Assembly: GCF_030682845.1 (NCBI RefSeq)
Contig: NZ_JAUXNK010000028.1
Coordinates: forward strand, 1-35,103
DNA: 35,103 nt
DNA from: Methanolobus sp.
GTDB taxonomy: Archaea; Halobacteriota; Methanosarcinia; Methanosarcinales; Methanosarcinaceae
Reading direction: 5' to 3'
The position numbers were made by a program, and so were the translations under genes. The notes under the pieces were generated by a model. The model was given only the letters and a program-made list of their open reading frames with translations, searched no databases and was not told where the DNA came from. This document shows, piece by piece, positions 1 to 8,149 of the stretch (the first letter of the stretch is position 1; each line of letters begins with the position of its first letter).

Positions 1-2
1 CA

Positions 3-248
3 TGGAGTTCGTTTGTAACCATGCTGGAATATAAGGCAAAATGGATTGGAAAAACAATACTCCGCATAGGACGATTTGAGCCATCAACTAAAATCTGTAA
101 TGTGTGCGGAATCCACAACGGAAAATTAACACTTGCAGATAGGGAATGGCAATGTCCTGAATGCAAAACCAAGCATGACAGGGATATTAATGCCGCTATT
201 AATATCAAAAAGTTTGCTTTAGATAAGCAAAATCAAATTGGAATGTAA
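3..248 (+). CDS. tnpB: TnpB (IS200/IS605-type RNA-guided nuclease), 3' end only
   Basis: The reading frame is open from the window edge, so the gene starts upstream of the window and only about 80 C-terminal residues are seen. The visible part has the TnpB C-terminal zinc finger (CNVC, then CPEC about 20 residues later) and the final RuvC motif with its catalytic Asp (HDRDINAAINI). TnpB is an ancestor-type relative of Cas12 that cuts DNA under guidance of an omega RNA made from the element's right end. The right end follows immediately. No tnpA can be judged because the left part is outside the window. The ATG at 21 is internal, since the frame upstream reads as conserved TnpB sequence. Confidence 0.9.
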   Translation, partial: WSSFVTMLEYKAKWIGKTILRIGRFEPSTKICNVCGIHNGKLTLADREWQCPECKTKHDRDINAAINIKKFALDKQNQIGM

Positions 249-342
249 CACCGTTGGAACTACGGGAAGAGCCTGTGGACTTGTCCTCAAAAGAGGAAAG
301 AATGAAGCAGGAAGCCACCCTATTCATAGGGTGGTAGTTCAC
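249..342 (+). ncRNA. TnpB element right end / putative omega RNA scaffold
   Basis: After the tnpB stop the sequence ends in a perfect hairpin, CCACCCTAT (315-323), TC loop, ATAGGGTGG (326-334), followed by TAGTTCAC. This is the layout of IS200/IS605-type right ends, which also form the 3' scaffold of the omega RNA. The guide would then be the flanking DNA from about 343 (TCAAATGAACC...), which runs into the end of the DUF2173 gene. The exact boundary is inferred from the resemblance to the second tnpB right end in this window (TAGTCAC after its hairpin). Confidence 0.6.
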
Positions 343-353
343 TCAAATGAACC

Positions 354-704
354 TTAACAAACTTCCAGAGCCCTTAGGAGTTGCTTGAGATCCGCCTTGG
401 TGCTCTCGACGAAAACACCCCTTGTACCTGAAATGATGATGGTCCAGTCCCCGCCGCTGTACATCCAGTTATGCTGGGGTACCCAGTCCATCTTATAAAG
501 TTCAGTATAAGCGCTTGCCAGAGCATCGAACATCATATTCACCGCTCCGCAGAACTTGGCGGTCGTCTGGGCCATTTCTTTTGGCATTTCCATCTTGGCC
601 TTATAATCCACAAGTTTTCCTTCCGGGCTGAAGATACCGGCTGCCATTACGCCTTCAAATTTCAGAAGCTCATCTAACGATAGGTTGCACTCTTTTCTTT
701 CCAT
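354..704 (-). CDS. DUF2173 family protein (roadblock-like)
   Basis: A 116-residue protein resembling the archaeal/bacterial DUF2173 family (COG4831): an N-terminal helix with LDELLKFEGVMAAG, a conserved GKLVDYK, a central helical stretch with a Met-Met-Phe, then YSGGDWTI and a RGVFVE motif. The family has a roadblock/longin-like fold; its biochemical role is not known. I prefer the ATG at 704 over the earlier in-frame codon at 722, because a GGGGTAAG stretch lies just upstream of it. The gene is monocistronic between uvrA and the TnpB right end, and its promoter region holds two dyads (728-743 and 754-797), suggesting tight control. Confidence 0.75.
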   Translation of the reverse strand: MERKECNLSLDELLKFEGVMAAGIFSPEGKLVDYKAKMEMPKEMAQTTAKFCGAVNMMFDALASAYTELYKMDWVPQHNWMYSGGDWTIIISGTRGVFVESTKADLKQLLRALEVC

Positions 705-727
705 ACTCTTACCCCATTTCAAATTAA

Positions 728-743
728 GATGATTTTAATCATC
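728..743. promoter_or_regulatory. Short palindrome GATGATT-TT-AATCATC near the DUF2173 start
   Basis: Perfect 7-base arms with a two-base spacer, between the TATA-spanning dyad and the start codon at 704. It would lie at or just downstream of the transcription start, a typical archaeal repressor position. Function is inferred only from symmetry and place. Confidence 0.35.
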
Positions 744-753
744 CCTATCAAAA

Positions 754-797
754 TAGAGGCATATTGCCGTATATAAGTATATGGCAGTGCACCTCTA
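754..797. promoter_or_regulatory. 44-bp interrupted palindrome spanning a TATA box (putative operator)
   Basis: TAGAGG (754-759), 5 bases, TGCC (765-768), 14 bases, GGCA (83 bases upstream of 866, i.e. 783-786), 5 bases, CCTCTA (792-797). The two halves match exactly at both blocks with equal spacing. The 14-base centre contains TATATAAG-type sequence that can act as the TATA box of the minus-strand DUF2173 gene, which starts at 704. A dimeric regulator binding here would block or aid TBP. The uvrA stop is 63 bases away, so a terminator role is the other option. Confidence 0.5.
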
Positions 798-859
798 ATT
801 TTCTAAAATAAGTTCGTTGTAGGTGTAACCTATTTCACGGGCCTGCAATGTGGGAATTC

Positions 860-3691
860 TCACTTCGCCAGCACTTTCCTCAGGAACTGCCCCGTATAGG
901 ATACCTCGTTCTTTGCAATCTCCTCGGGTGTCCCTTCTGCAATAACCTCTCCGCCTCTGGCACCGCCCTCGGGTCCCATGTCAATGACCCAGTCTGCAGT
1001 CTTTATCACATCGAGGTTATGCTCGATGACTATTACGGTATTGCCTGCTTCCACAAGTCTCTGGAGAACTTCGAGGAGCTTCTTCACGTCATCGAAATGC
1101 AGTCCTGTGGTAGGTTCGTCAAGGATGTATACTGTCTTGCCCGTGGAGCGCTTGCTCAGCTCGGTCGCCAGCTTGACCCTCTGGGCCTCGCCGCCTGACA
1201 GGGTTGTGGATGACTGGCCGAGTTTTATGTATCCCAGGCCCACATCGTAAAGTGTCTGAAGCTTACGGTTAATGGCCGGTATGTTCTCAAGAAATCCGAG
1301 GGCCTCCTCAACGGTCATATCCAGTACCTCGGCTATGTTCTTATCCTTGTAAGTGACCTCCAGGGTCTCACGGTTGTAGCGCTTCCCGTGGCACACTTCA
1401 CAGGGTACGTACACATCCGGCAGGAAATGCATCTCGATAGTGATTATCCCGTCGCCGGAACATGCCTCGCACCTGCCGCCGCGGACATTGAAACTGAAAC
1501 GGCCTGCCTGGTATCCTCTTGCACGGGAGGTCTTTGTCTGCGCAAAAAGCTCCCTTATGGGTGTAAAGAGATTAGTATAGGTAGCGGGATTTGATCTTGG
1601 AGTCCTTCCGATAGGTGACTGGTCAATGGTTATGACCTTATCCACGTGCTCAAGGCCCTCTATTTCCCTGAACTTTCCTGGTATTTCCCTGGCCCTGTTA
1701 AGTCTTTTCGCAAGCACCTTGTTCAGGGTCTCATTGATTAACGTGCTCTTGCCAGAACCGGATACCCCGGTAACGCAGACAAGTATGCCCAATGGGAACG
1801 AGACGTCCACATCTTTGAGATTATTCTCGCCGGCTCCATACAGCATAAGCATGTTCCTGGACTTACGTCTCTTCTCCGGGATATTGATCTTTAGTTTGCC
1901 GCTCAGGTATTTTCCGGTGTTGGAGTCTTCATTATCCATTATCTCTTCGGGGCTGCCTTCTGCAACTATTTCTCCTCCATGGATACCAGCTCCCGGGCCC
2001 ATATCAACTACGTGGTCCGCGCTGCAGATAGTTTCCTCATCGTGTTCCACCACAAGTACGGTGTTGCCGATGTCCCTCAGGTGCCTGAGGGTGTTGATGA
2101 GCCGCAGGTTGTCCCTCTGATGCAGGCCGATACTGGGTTCGTCAAGGATGTACAGCACTCCCATCAGGCTTGAGCCGATCTGGGTTGCAAGCCGGATACG
2201 CTGTGCCTCCCCTCCGGAAAGGGTTGCAGCCGACCTGCTCAGAGTCAGGTAATCCAATCCTACATCCACCAGGAATCCAAGCCTGGCCTTTATCTCTTTC
2301 AGGATAAGGCGGGCAATGGCATATTCACGTTCGTTGAGCTTGGTTTCCAGCATCTGGAAGAAGTGCAGGCATTCTTCGACCGACATCCCGGTAACTTCAA
2401 TGATGTTGTAGCCATCAACCTTTACCGCGAGGCTGGCAGGCTTGAGCCTTTTTCCCTGGCAGACAGGGCAGGGTTTCGTACTGATGTATCGTTGCATCCT
2501 GTCCTTGTTGCTCTCGGATTCCGTTTTCTCAAATACCTTGGACAGATTTGCAATAACTCCCTTGAACCTGCCAGTATGCTTCCAAGTGCCACCGTTCCTG
2601 CCAGTGTGGGAGAAGGGTATGGGTTCCTCGCTGCCGTAGAATATGAGATGCTGCATCTCCGGGTCCAGTTTGCTAAACGGTACGTCCATGGAGAATTTCT
2701 TGTACCTGGCAAGGGATTCCAGGGATTGCATGTAGTAGCCGTCCTTGGTCTTGCTGTCCCAGGGTTCGATGGCACCCTGAGCCAGGGTCAGTGTCTTATC
2801 CGGCACTATCAGGTCCGGGTCGAATTCCATTGAAGTGCCAAGTCCGTGGCATTCCGGACATGCACCCTGCGGACTATTAAATGAGAATGCTGCAGGCTCC
2901 ATTTCTTCAAAGCCGATGCCACATTCTGAGCAGGCCAGGTTCTCGCTGAAGGTCATTTCCTCGCCATCAACTATCTGCACAGTAAGAGTGCCTCCGCCCT
3001 TTTCAAGAGCAGTTTCCACTGATTCCGATAGCCTTTCCTCGATGCTTTTCTTTATTACAAGCCTGTCCACAAGTACTTCGATATTGTGCTTGACATAGCG
3101 TTCAAGATCGATACTGTCCACATCTTCCAGCGAGTGGATCTCGCCATCTATACGTGCCCTTGTGAAGCCGTCGGCAAGCAGGTCAGCGAGCAGTTTCCTG
3201 TACTCGCCTTTCCTTTCCCTTACAACCGGAGCAAGCACATGTATCTTTGAATCCTCCGGGAGTTTCATTATGCTGTCCACTATCTGGTCCACGCTCTGGG
3301 TCTCAATGATCCTTCCGCATTGTGGACAGTGCCTGATGCCTATTCTTGCATAGAGCAGTCTGAGATAATCGTATATCTCGGTCACCGTACCCACAGTTGA
3401 CCTGGGGTTTTTGCTTGTGGTCTTCTGTTCAATGGATATGGCCGGGGACAAACCCTCTATGTATTCTACATCAGGCTTTTCCATAAGCCCCAGGAACTGC
3501 CTGGCATAAGCTGAGAGCGACTCCACATACCTTCTCTGCCCTTCGGCGTAGATGGTATCAAAAGCAAGGGACGATTTCCCTGAACCGCTGAGCCCTGTTA
3601 TCACAATAAGCTTATCCCGGGGCAACGTCAGGTCAAGGTTCTTAAGGTTATGTTCCTTTGCACCTTTTATTACTATATTACTTAAGGACAT
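860..3691 (-). CDS. uvrA: UvrA, excinuclease ABC subunit A
   Basis: 943 residues, the normal length for UvrA. This ATPase finds bulky DNA damage with UvrB in nucleotide excision repair. Two ABC ATPase halves are visible: Walker [10 protein letters not shown] near residue 34 and GVSGSGKST near residue 643; ABC signatures [11 protein letters not shown] near 490 and [11 protein letters not shown] near 833. Zinc-binding CxxC pairs are seen (CPQC, CSEC/CPEC, CPVC, CEAC/CEVC), including the UvrA zinc fingers. UvrABC is of bacterial origin and found in some mesophilic archaea including Methanosarcina. uvrB and uvrC are not in the window. No good Shine-Dalgarno precedes the ATG; an A/T-rich stretch lies directly upstream, so a short or leaderless transcript is possible. 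Confidence 0.98.
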   Translation of the reverse strand: MSLSNIVIKGAKEHNLKNLDLTLPRDKLIVITGLSGSGKSSLAFDTIYAEGQRRYVESLSAYARQFLGLMEKPDVEYIEGLSPAISIEQKTTSKNPRSTVGTVTEIYDYLRLLYARIGIRHCPQCGRIIETQSVDQIVDSIMKLPEDSKIHVLAPVVRERKGEYRKLLADLLADGFTRARIDGEIHSLEDVDSIDLERYVKHNIEVLVDRLVIKKSIEERLSESVETALEKGGGTLTVQIVDGEEMTFSENLACSECGIGFEEMEPAAFSFNSPQGACPECHGLGTSMEFDPDLIVPDKTLTLAQGAIEPWDSKTKDGYYMQSLESLARYKKFSMDVPFSKLDPEMQHLIFYGSEEPIPFSHTGRNGGTWKHTGRFKGVIANLSKVFEKTESESNKDRMQRYISTKPCPVCQGKRLKPASLAVKVDGYNIIEVTGMSVEECLHFFQMLETKLNEREYAIARLILKEIKARLGFLVDVGLDYLTLSRSAATLSGGEAQRIRLATQIGSSLMGVLYILDEPSIGLHQRDNLRLINTLRHLRDIGNTVLVVEHDEETICSADHVVDMGPGAGIHGGEIVAEGSPEEIMDNEDSNTGKYLSGKLKINIPEKRRKSRNMLMLYGAGENNLKDVDVSFPLGILVCVTGVSGSGKSTLINETLNKVLAKRLNRAREIPGKFREIEGLEHVDKVITIDQSPIGRTPRSNPATYTNLFTPIRELFAQTKTSRARGYQAGRFSFNVRGGRCEACSGDGIITIEMHFLPDVYVPCEVCHGKRYNRETLEVTYKDKNIAEVLDMTVEEALGFLENIPAINRKLQTLYDVGLGYIKLGQSSTTLSGGEAQRVKLATELSKRSTGKTVYILDEPTTGLHFDDVKKLLEVLQRLVEAGNTVIVIEHNLDVIKTADWVIDMGPEGGARGGEVIAEGTPEEIAKNEVSYTGQFLRKVLAK

Positions 3692-3917
3692 GTCTATATT
3701 TTCATAAGGTGGTTAGTAAGTAAAGTTTGCGGTAACTATTCTTTGAAATTAATTTCACAGACTTATGTTATCTGTTGTCTGGCAAGACACCTCCGAATGA
3801 AAGAAATAAGATATGTTCATGGTTCAACAAAACTTTTCCTGATAAAAGGTTATATCATGTAAAACCCTATAAACCAGAATCATATATGATACAAAAGATA
3901 AGACCGAGGCGTCAATC

Positions 3918-4796
3918 ATGGTAAAATGGAAAAGGGATCTGGGACTGGAAGGAAGAATGGTCCTGACGATGTTCCTGCTGGCTGCAGTGTATCTGCTCTT
4001 TTTGGCATTCCTCGCTTCTATGGGGACTTCGATGGGAGTCATGCTACTCTTTATAGGTCTGTTCATGGGGCTGCAATACTATTATTCTGACCGGCTTGTC
4101 CTGTGGTCCATGAAAGCTACAGTGGTCACAGAAGAAGAGGAACCTAAACTTCATCAGACCGTGACACGGCTTTGTGCTATGGCCGACCTGCCAAAACCCC
4201 GGATAGCTATTGTAAGGACTCCTGTGCCAAATGCCTTTGCTACCGGAAAGAGTCCGAGCAGTGCTGTCGTTGCAGTCACTACCGGATTGATGGACAGGCT
4301 CAACCAGGGAGAACTTGAGGCCGTGCTGGCTCATGAGCTGAGCCATGTCAAGAACCGGGATATGGCCATACTGACCATAGCCAGTTTCCTCTCTACTGTC
4401 GCCTTCTTTTTTGTGAGGTACAGCATGTATTTTGGAGGTTTCGGGAACAACAGGAAAGGCGGAGGCAATATAATTGTGATCTGGCTCGTCTCTATCGGCG
4501 TATGGCTGGTCAGTTTCCTGCTCATACGTGCTCTTTCCCGCTATCGTGAATTCGCTGCTGACAGGGGTGCGGCCATTATCACCGGAAATCCTGCCAACCT
4601 CACCTCCGCATTAATGAAGATAAGCGATGTTATGCCACGGATACCCACGGACGACCTGAGAAAGGTCGAAGGAATGAATGCATTCTTTATCATCCCGGCG
4701 GTCTCGGGTTCTGTCATGAACCTCTTCTCCACTCACCCTTCAATGGAAAAGCGCATAGCCGCACTTGAAAAGATACAGAGGGAGATGGAGTCCTGA
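3918..4796 (+). CDS. htpX: HtpX-family membrane zinc metalloprotease
   Basis: 292-residue M48 peptidase. Two hydrophobic segments near residues 13-55 anchor it in the membrane. The zinc motif HELSH is at about residues 139-143, and the third ligand is likely the Glu of REFAADR near 210. Two more hydrophobic stretches lie between (around 150-165 and 187-205). HtpX degrades damaged membrane proteins during envelope stress. A GAGGCG site precedes the ATG and a TATA-like CATATATGAT lies about 30 bases upstream. The stop overlaps the start of pspAB (TGATG), so the two are translationally coupled, as expected for an archaeal Psp stress module. Confidence 0.93.
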   Translation: MVKWKRDLGLEGRMVLTMFLLAAVYLLFLAFLASMGTSMGVMLLFIGLFMGLQYYYSDRLVLWSMKATVVTEEEEPKLHQTVTRLCAMADLPKPRIAIVRTPVPNAFATGKSPSSAVVAVTTGLMDRLNQGELEAVLAHELSHVKNRDMAILTIASFLSTVAFFFVRYSMYFGGFGNNRKGGGNIIVIWLVSIGVWLVSFLLIRALSRYREFAADRGAAIITGNPANLTSALMKISDVMPRIPTDDLRKVEGMNAFFIIPAVSGSVMNLFSTHPSMEKRIAALEKIQREMES

Positions 4797-5368
4797 TGGG
4801 ACTGCGCGATATGCTTGATTCCGTGCTTGGAAAGAGCAAACTGCCTAAAGCAAATAATGACCGCCTCTTTGCGATATCTACTGCCGTAGTGACCATGGAG
4901 CTGAACCTGAACCTGGTGCCTTCAAGCTCTGCAGGTATCTGCTTCAAGTCCATGGCTATGTCAAGTTACCAGGCGGTCAGGGAAGAGATAGAAGGCCTGC
5001 TTAAGCACAGTGCGGCTGAAACAGGCACTGACTACAGACTTGAGAAGGATGAGTACAATTTTCTCTGGGTGATTCTCAAAGACCCTGATTTTGAAGACCT
5101 TGTAACGACTATACACATGGTTTCCCAGACACTCATAGAGAGCGACTTCGGTGAACAGTTGCTGTGTGCCGTGTACAGGTTCGAGAGCAACGGTCCTGTC
5201 TACTGGATATATAACTTCAAACAGGGAAGCTACTATCCCTTTGTACCCCGCGAAAAGAACAAAAGGGACAACTCCATGGAAATGAGGCTCAAATCTCTCA
5301 TAGAGAAAGAACTGCCCGTTGAGAAAAATCTGGAAAAATGGCATCCTCTCTGGGGAATGCCATTCTGA
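4796..5368 (+). CDS. pspAB: PspA-associated protein PspAB
   Basis: 190-residue soluble protein matching the PspAB family, found in archaea and actinobacteria alongside HtpX and PspA. Family features seen are the N-terminal GLRDMLDSVLGKSKL, followed by a conserved core reading LFAISTAVVTME, and a central region with WVILKDPDFEDLVTTIH. No membrane segment or catalytic motif is visible, and the molecular role is not established for the family. It is coupled to htpX by a one-base overlap and ends five bases from the stop of the convergent pspAA gene. Confidence 0.85.
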   Translation: MGLRDMLDSVLGKSKLPKANNDRLFAISTAVVTMELNLNLVPSSSAGICFKSMAMSSYQAVREEIEGLLKHSAAETGTDYRLEKDEYNFLWVILKDPDFEDLVTTIHMVSQTLIESDFGEQLLCAVYRFESNGPVYWIYNFKQGSYYPFVPREKNKRDNSMEMRLKSLIEKELPVEKNLEKWHPLWGMPF

Positions 5369-5373
5369 GCAGT

Positions 5374-5652
5374 TCAGCCTTCAAGCAAGCCGTCGCCTGT
5401 AAAGATCTCCCTTGCCTCTTTCAGGGTCAGGTCGTCCGGCGGGACGATGACGTCTGATTCCCTGATGTCGGCGTCATCAAGTTTCTTTCCATTTGAACGA
5501 ATGCAGTTTAACAGATTTAAGAGTTCGGCCTTGTACTCTTTTTCATTTCCACTGGCCACAAGTTCCACTATTCTGTTGTCAATGACGTTTAATTCATCAA
5601 AGAGACTGCTTGGCACCAGGTATTGTCCTTCTTCGGATATCCGTATTATCAT
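5374..5652 (-). CDS. pspAA: PspA-associated protein PspAA
   Basis: 92 residues beginning MIIRISEEGQYLV, typical of PspAA, a small partner of PspA in archaea and actinobacteria. It has an N-terminal strand/helix part, then a segment DADIRESDVIVPPDDLTLKE that is characteristic of the family. Its ATG overlaps the stop of pspA (ATGA), and the Shine-Dalgarno GGAGG sits inside the end of pspA, so PspA and PspAA are co-translated. Its stop faces that of pspAB at five bases. Confidence 0.85.
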   Translation of the reverse strand: MIIRISEEGQYLVPSSLFDELNVIDNRIVELVASGNEKEYKAELLNLLNCIRSNGKKLDDADIRESDVIVPPDDLTLKEAREIFTGDGLLEG

Positions 5653-6347
5653 TTCCCTGCCTCCCTCTTCAGTCTTGCAAGCTCACTGTCCACACCTGAT
5701 TGTGCATTGATCTTTGCAAGCTCCCGGTCTATGTCATCACCGCTGCTTGTGAAATCTTCCAGTGTGCCGGCTTCGATGAGTTCATCAAGTGCTGAAGCGC
5801 GGGCCTTCATATCTTCTGTCTTGTTCTCGGCACGATCTATCGCAAGACCGATATCAGCCATTTCCTCGCTTATCCCTGAAACAGACTCACTTATCTTGAC
5901 CTGGGCCTCAGCAGCAGAGTACTGTGCCTTGATGGTTTCTTTCCTGGTCCTGAAGACCTCTACTTTGGTCGAAAGGCGCTTCTCGGCTGCGACAAGTTTC
6001 TCCTGCTCCTTTTCCAGTTCCTCTATCTGTGTATCGAGGCCCTGGATCTGGATACTCAATGAGCTCTTTCTTTCAAGTGCCAATCTTGCCAGGTCCTCCC
6101 TGTCGGCATTGATGGCTTCCTTTGCCTGTGTGTCAAGTTTCTCCATGCTTTGCTGGAGCTTTGAGCGCTGCAACTGGAGCCTCTTCTTTGAGGTCGCTAC
6201 TTCAGCAACTCCCCGTTTAACATTCTGCAGCATCTCAAGCTGCTTCTCGTAAGAATAATCAAGCGTTTCTCTCGGGTCTTCCATCTTATTGACCAGCTTG
6301 TTCATTTTAGACTTAACCACGATTCCCATTCTGTTGAATAAACCCAT
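5649..6347 (-). CDS. pspA: PspA/IM30 (ESCRT-III-like) phage-shock protein
   Basis: 232 residues from the ATG at 6347, which has a strong GGAGGAAG site; the in-frame codon at 6377 is less likely. The start MGLFNRMGIVVKSKMNKL is the amphipathic membrane-binding helix of PspA/Vipp1, followed by the family hallmark MEDPRETLDYSYEKQLEML and a long coiled coil to about residue 170. PspA polymerises on damaged membranes to limit leakage. It is translationally coupled to pspAA and convergent with htpX-pspAB. A pspC gene lies at 17668, so the stress system is split over two sites. Confidence 0.95.
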   Translation of the reverse strand: MGLFNRMGIVVKSKMNKLVNKMEDPRETLDYSYEKQLEMLQNVKRGVAEVATSKKRLQLQRSKLQQSMEKLDTQAKEAINADREDLARLALERKSSLSIQIQGLDTQIEELEKEQEKLVAAEKRLSTKVEVFRTRKETIKAQYSAAEAQVKISESVSGISEEMADIGLAIDRAENKTEDMKARASALDELIEAGTLEDFTSSGDDIDRELAKINAQSGVDSELARLKREAGK

Positions 6348-6622
6348 TTTCTTCCTCCAAGTGATTTTCTCAAGCACTGATATTGGCTCATCCTGTATCT
6401 GTCTGTCGGATATTTCAAATTCTCTTTTAGTAGATATCCTATGAAGTCACAAAAGCATAATACCTTTATCCTGCAAAAGATATTGCTGTTTCACACATCA
6501 TCATTCCTTGGCAGATGGGTCACTATTTTGTACTTTCCCAAATCCGGTGTATTTTTGTAACGCTCATCTATATTAATATGTAGAAGCCAAACATAGAATA
6601 CCAACTAAAAGAAGGAATCGAT

Positions 6623-7120
6623 ATGAAAACACTGGTAACATACATGTCACAGAGCGGAAATACAAAGAAAGTAGCTGAAGCGATCTATGGGGAGCTTGCA
6701 GGGGAAAAAGAAATTAAAGCATTATCCGAGGTTAAGAGCCTTGAAGGTTATGATCTTGCTTTCATAGGTTTCCCTGTATTGCAGTTTGACATTCCTCCCA
6801 AAGTGAAAGAATTCTTATCCGGGAATACAAAAGGCAAAGACATTGCAATATTCATGACCCACGCTGTTCCCGAAGGATTTGAAGCTATCCATTCGTGGAC
6901 AGGCTCAGCCAGGCAAACAGCAGCAGATGCAAATTTCCTTGGAACATTCGACTGTCAGGGTGAACTTGCCCAGCCTGTTATCGATATGCTGCTAAAAGCA
7001 GAAGACCCCCAGATGAAAGCATTCGGTGAGATGGGTCCGTCCACCAAGGGGCAGCCTGACGAAAGCCGTCTCCAGAAGGCACGCGAGTTTGCCAGGGACA
7101 TTCAGGCCAAGCAGAAATAA
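6623..7120 (+). CDS. Flavodoxin-family protein
   Basis: 165 residues. The FMN phosphate loop is the N-terminal MSQSGNTKK after a beta strand (MKTLVTY); a second loop with IGFPVLQFDIPP and a third strand IAIFMTHAVPEG complete the flavodoxin fold. Such proteins carry electrons through FMN. AAGGAA precedes the ATG, and a TATA-like TATATTAATA is about 50 bases upstream. The next gene (7144), a small Cys-rich protein, follows after 23 bases and is probably in the same transcript. A decayed copy of the same pair follows at 7453, so the two genes evolved as a unit. Confidence 0.88.
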   Translation: MKTLVTYMSQSGNTKKVAEAIYGELAGEKEIKALSEVKSLEGYDLAFIGFPVLQFDIPPKVKEFLSGNTKGKDIAIFMTHAVPEGFEAIHSWTGSARQTAADANFLGTFDCQGELAQPVIDMLLKAEDPQMKAFGEMGPSTKGQPDESRLQKAREFARDIQAKQK

Positions 7121-7143
7121 GCAACTCCGTGTGGAGGTATAAT

Positions 7144-7353
7144 ATGGCAGACCAGAAAAAAGCTCCAGTCTTCTGCGAGAACTATTGCTTTATCTGCAAA
7201 GGTGCAAGATCCGGTAATAGCATCTGCAAGACACTGCAGAACATCGAGTTGAAGATAGTCGGGAAGAATGGGTGCATATGGGGTAAGGCAAGGACAAAGT
7301 ATTATGGTGTCACGCCTGATAAGCCTATACCCGCAGATCACATGAAACGATGA
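7144..7353 (+). CDS. Small Cys-rich protein, unknown function
   Basis: 69 residues starting at the ATG at 7144, which has a clear GGAGGT site; the GTG at 7129 overlaps that site and is unlikely. Five cysteines: CENYCFIC (C-x3-C-x2-C) then two more (SIC, NGC), followed by a basic KAR segment. The spacing suits a metal or Fe-S site, but I do not recognise the family. It follows the flavodoxin closely and could be its redox partner. The decayed paralogue at 7546-7704 keeps CLIC and two later cysteines but has Ser in place of the first Cys. Confidence 0.7.
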   Translation: MADQKKAPVFCENYCFICKGARSGNSICKTLQNIELKIVGKNGCIWGKARTKYYGVTPDKPIPADHMKR

Positions 7354-7452
7354 GTAGACTACATCCTGTTTCATACTATTTTTTGAATACCATGTCTTTA
7401 TCAATTCGAACTAATACTTCTTGAAAAAGTTAAACAGGCGGTTTAAGCGGGA

Positions 7453-7704
7453 ACATTAGTCGCTTGTATGTTATAGGCCGGAGACACAAAGAAAATAGCA
7501 GAAGCTGTTTATGGAGAAATCAAGGGTGAGAAACACATCGAATATATGGTTACGGTTGACAATCCTCTGGTATTCTCTGAGAAATCTTGCCTTATCTGTA
7601 AGGTAGCTCTTGCCGGTAACGTCCTTTGCAAGTCAGTGCAGAATCTCACACTCAGGATATTAGGAAAGAACTGCTGCATATAGGGCAAGGCAAGAAAAGA
7701 ATAA
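7453..7704 (+). pseudogene. Decayed flavodoxin/Cys-rich gene pair (fused remnant)
   Basis: One frame reads TLVACML, a TAG stop (7474-7476), then AGDTKKIAEAVYGEIKGEK, clearly the first 35 residues of the flavodoxin at 6623. From the ATG at 7546 it passes straight into a copy of the Cys-rich protein (VFSEKSCLICKVALAGN..., LRILGKNCCI), meets a second TAG at 7681 where the intact gene has TGG (Trp), and goes on with GKARKE to a double TAA. About 130 flavodoxin codons are missing. There is no start codon at the homologous place. It is therefore a duplicated pair that lost most of its first gene by deletion. Confidence 0.8.
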
Positions 7705-7833
7705 TAAAGTGTATAAACCTGATGAGCTTATTCCAGAATAAGGTTTAGAATTAGGCTTGTAGAAAACCTGTTCTGGCATGTCCTGCTAGCTGCTTTACGC
7801 TATTTTAAAATACATTCCTATCAATCTCATATT

Positions 7834-8112
7834 ATGGATGTCTATCAAACAAGGGGAGAAGCTGAGATATTTCCCCAAAAAGGTGGTTGGGTATACGTGA
7901 GGGTTCCCATTGGGATCACGGAGCAACTGCTTCATATGGCCCAAAGGGGATTGATACCCATCAGGGCAAGTGTCGGGAGCACCTCATGGGATACTTCGCT
8001 CCTGCCCATGGGAGACGGTACCCATTTCATTGCATTGAATGCAAAAGTGAGAAAAAAGGAAGATATTGAGGTTGGAAACGACATAACGGTCTCATTTCAA
8101 CTGAGAGAGTGA
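7834..8112 (+). CDS. DUF1905 domain protein
   Basis: 92 residues. It fits DUF1905, a small beta-rich domain: an aromatic GGWVYVRVP strand, then GLIPIRASVGSTSWDTSLLPMG, then a RKKEDIEVGNDITVSFQL end. Function of the family is not established. No Shine-Dalgarno is seen; a TATA-like TTTTAAAATA lies about 25-30 bases upstream, which suggests a leaderless transcript. A run of eight T follows the gene. Confidence 0.75.
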   Translation: MDVYQTRGEAEIFPQKGGWVYVRVPIGITEQLLHMAQRGLIPIRASVGSTSWDTSLLPMGDGTHFIALNAKVRKKEDIEVGNDITVSFQLRE

Positions 8113-8141
8113 GTAGTTATGATTGCTGTTCCATATCCTTC

Positions 8142-8149
8142 TTTTTTTT
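8142..8149 (+). terminator. Oligo-T terminator after the DUF1905 gene
   Basis: Eight consecutive T on the coding strand, 30 bases after the DUF1905 stop. Archaeal RNA polymerase stops at such T tracts. It lies exactly at the end of the convergent oxidoreductase gene. Confidence 0.5.

Noticed and set aside
7468-7704. Reading both TAG codons as pyrrolysine to rescue the second flavodoxin/Cys-rich frame
   Set aside because: The flavodoxin half lacks most of its fold and its start codon, and the intact copy has Trp at the second TAG; decay explains it better.
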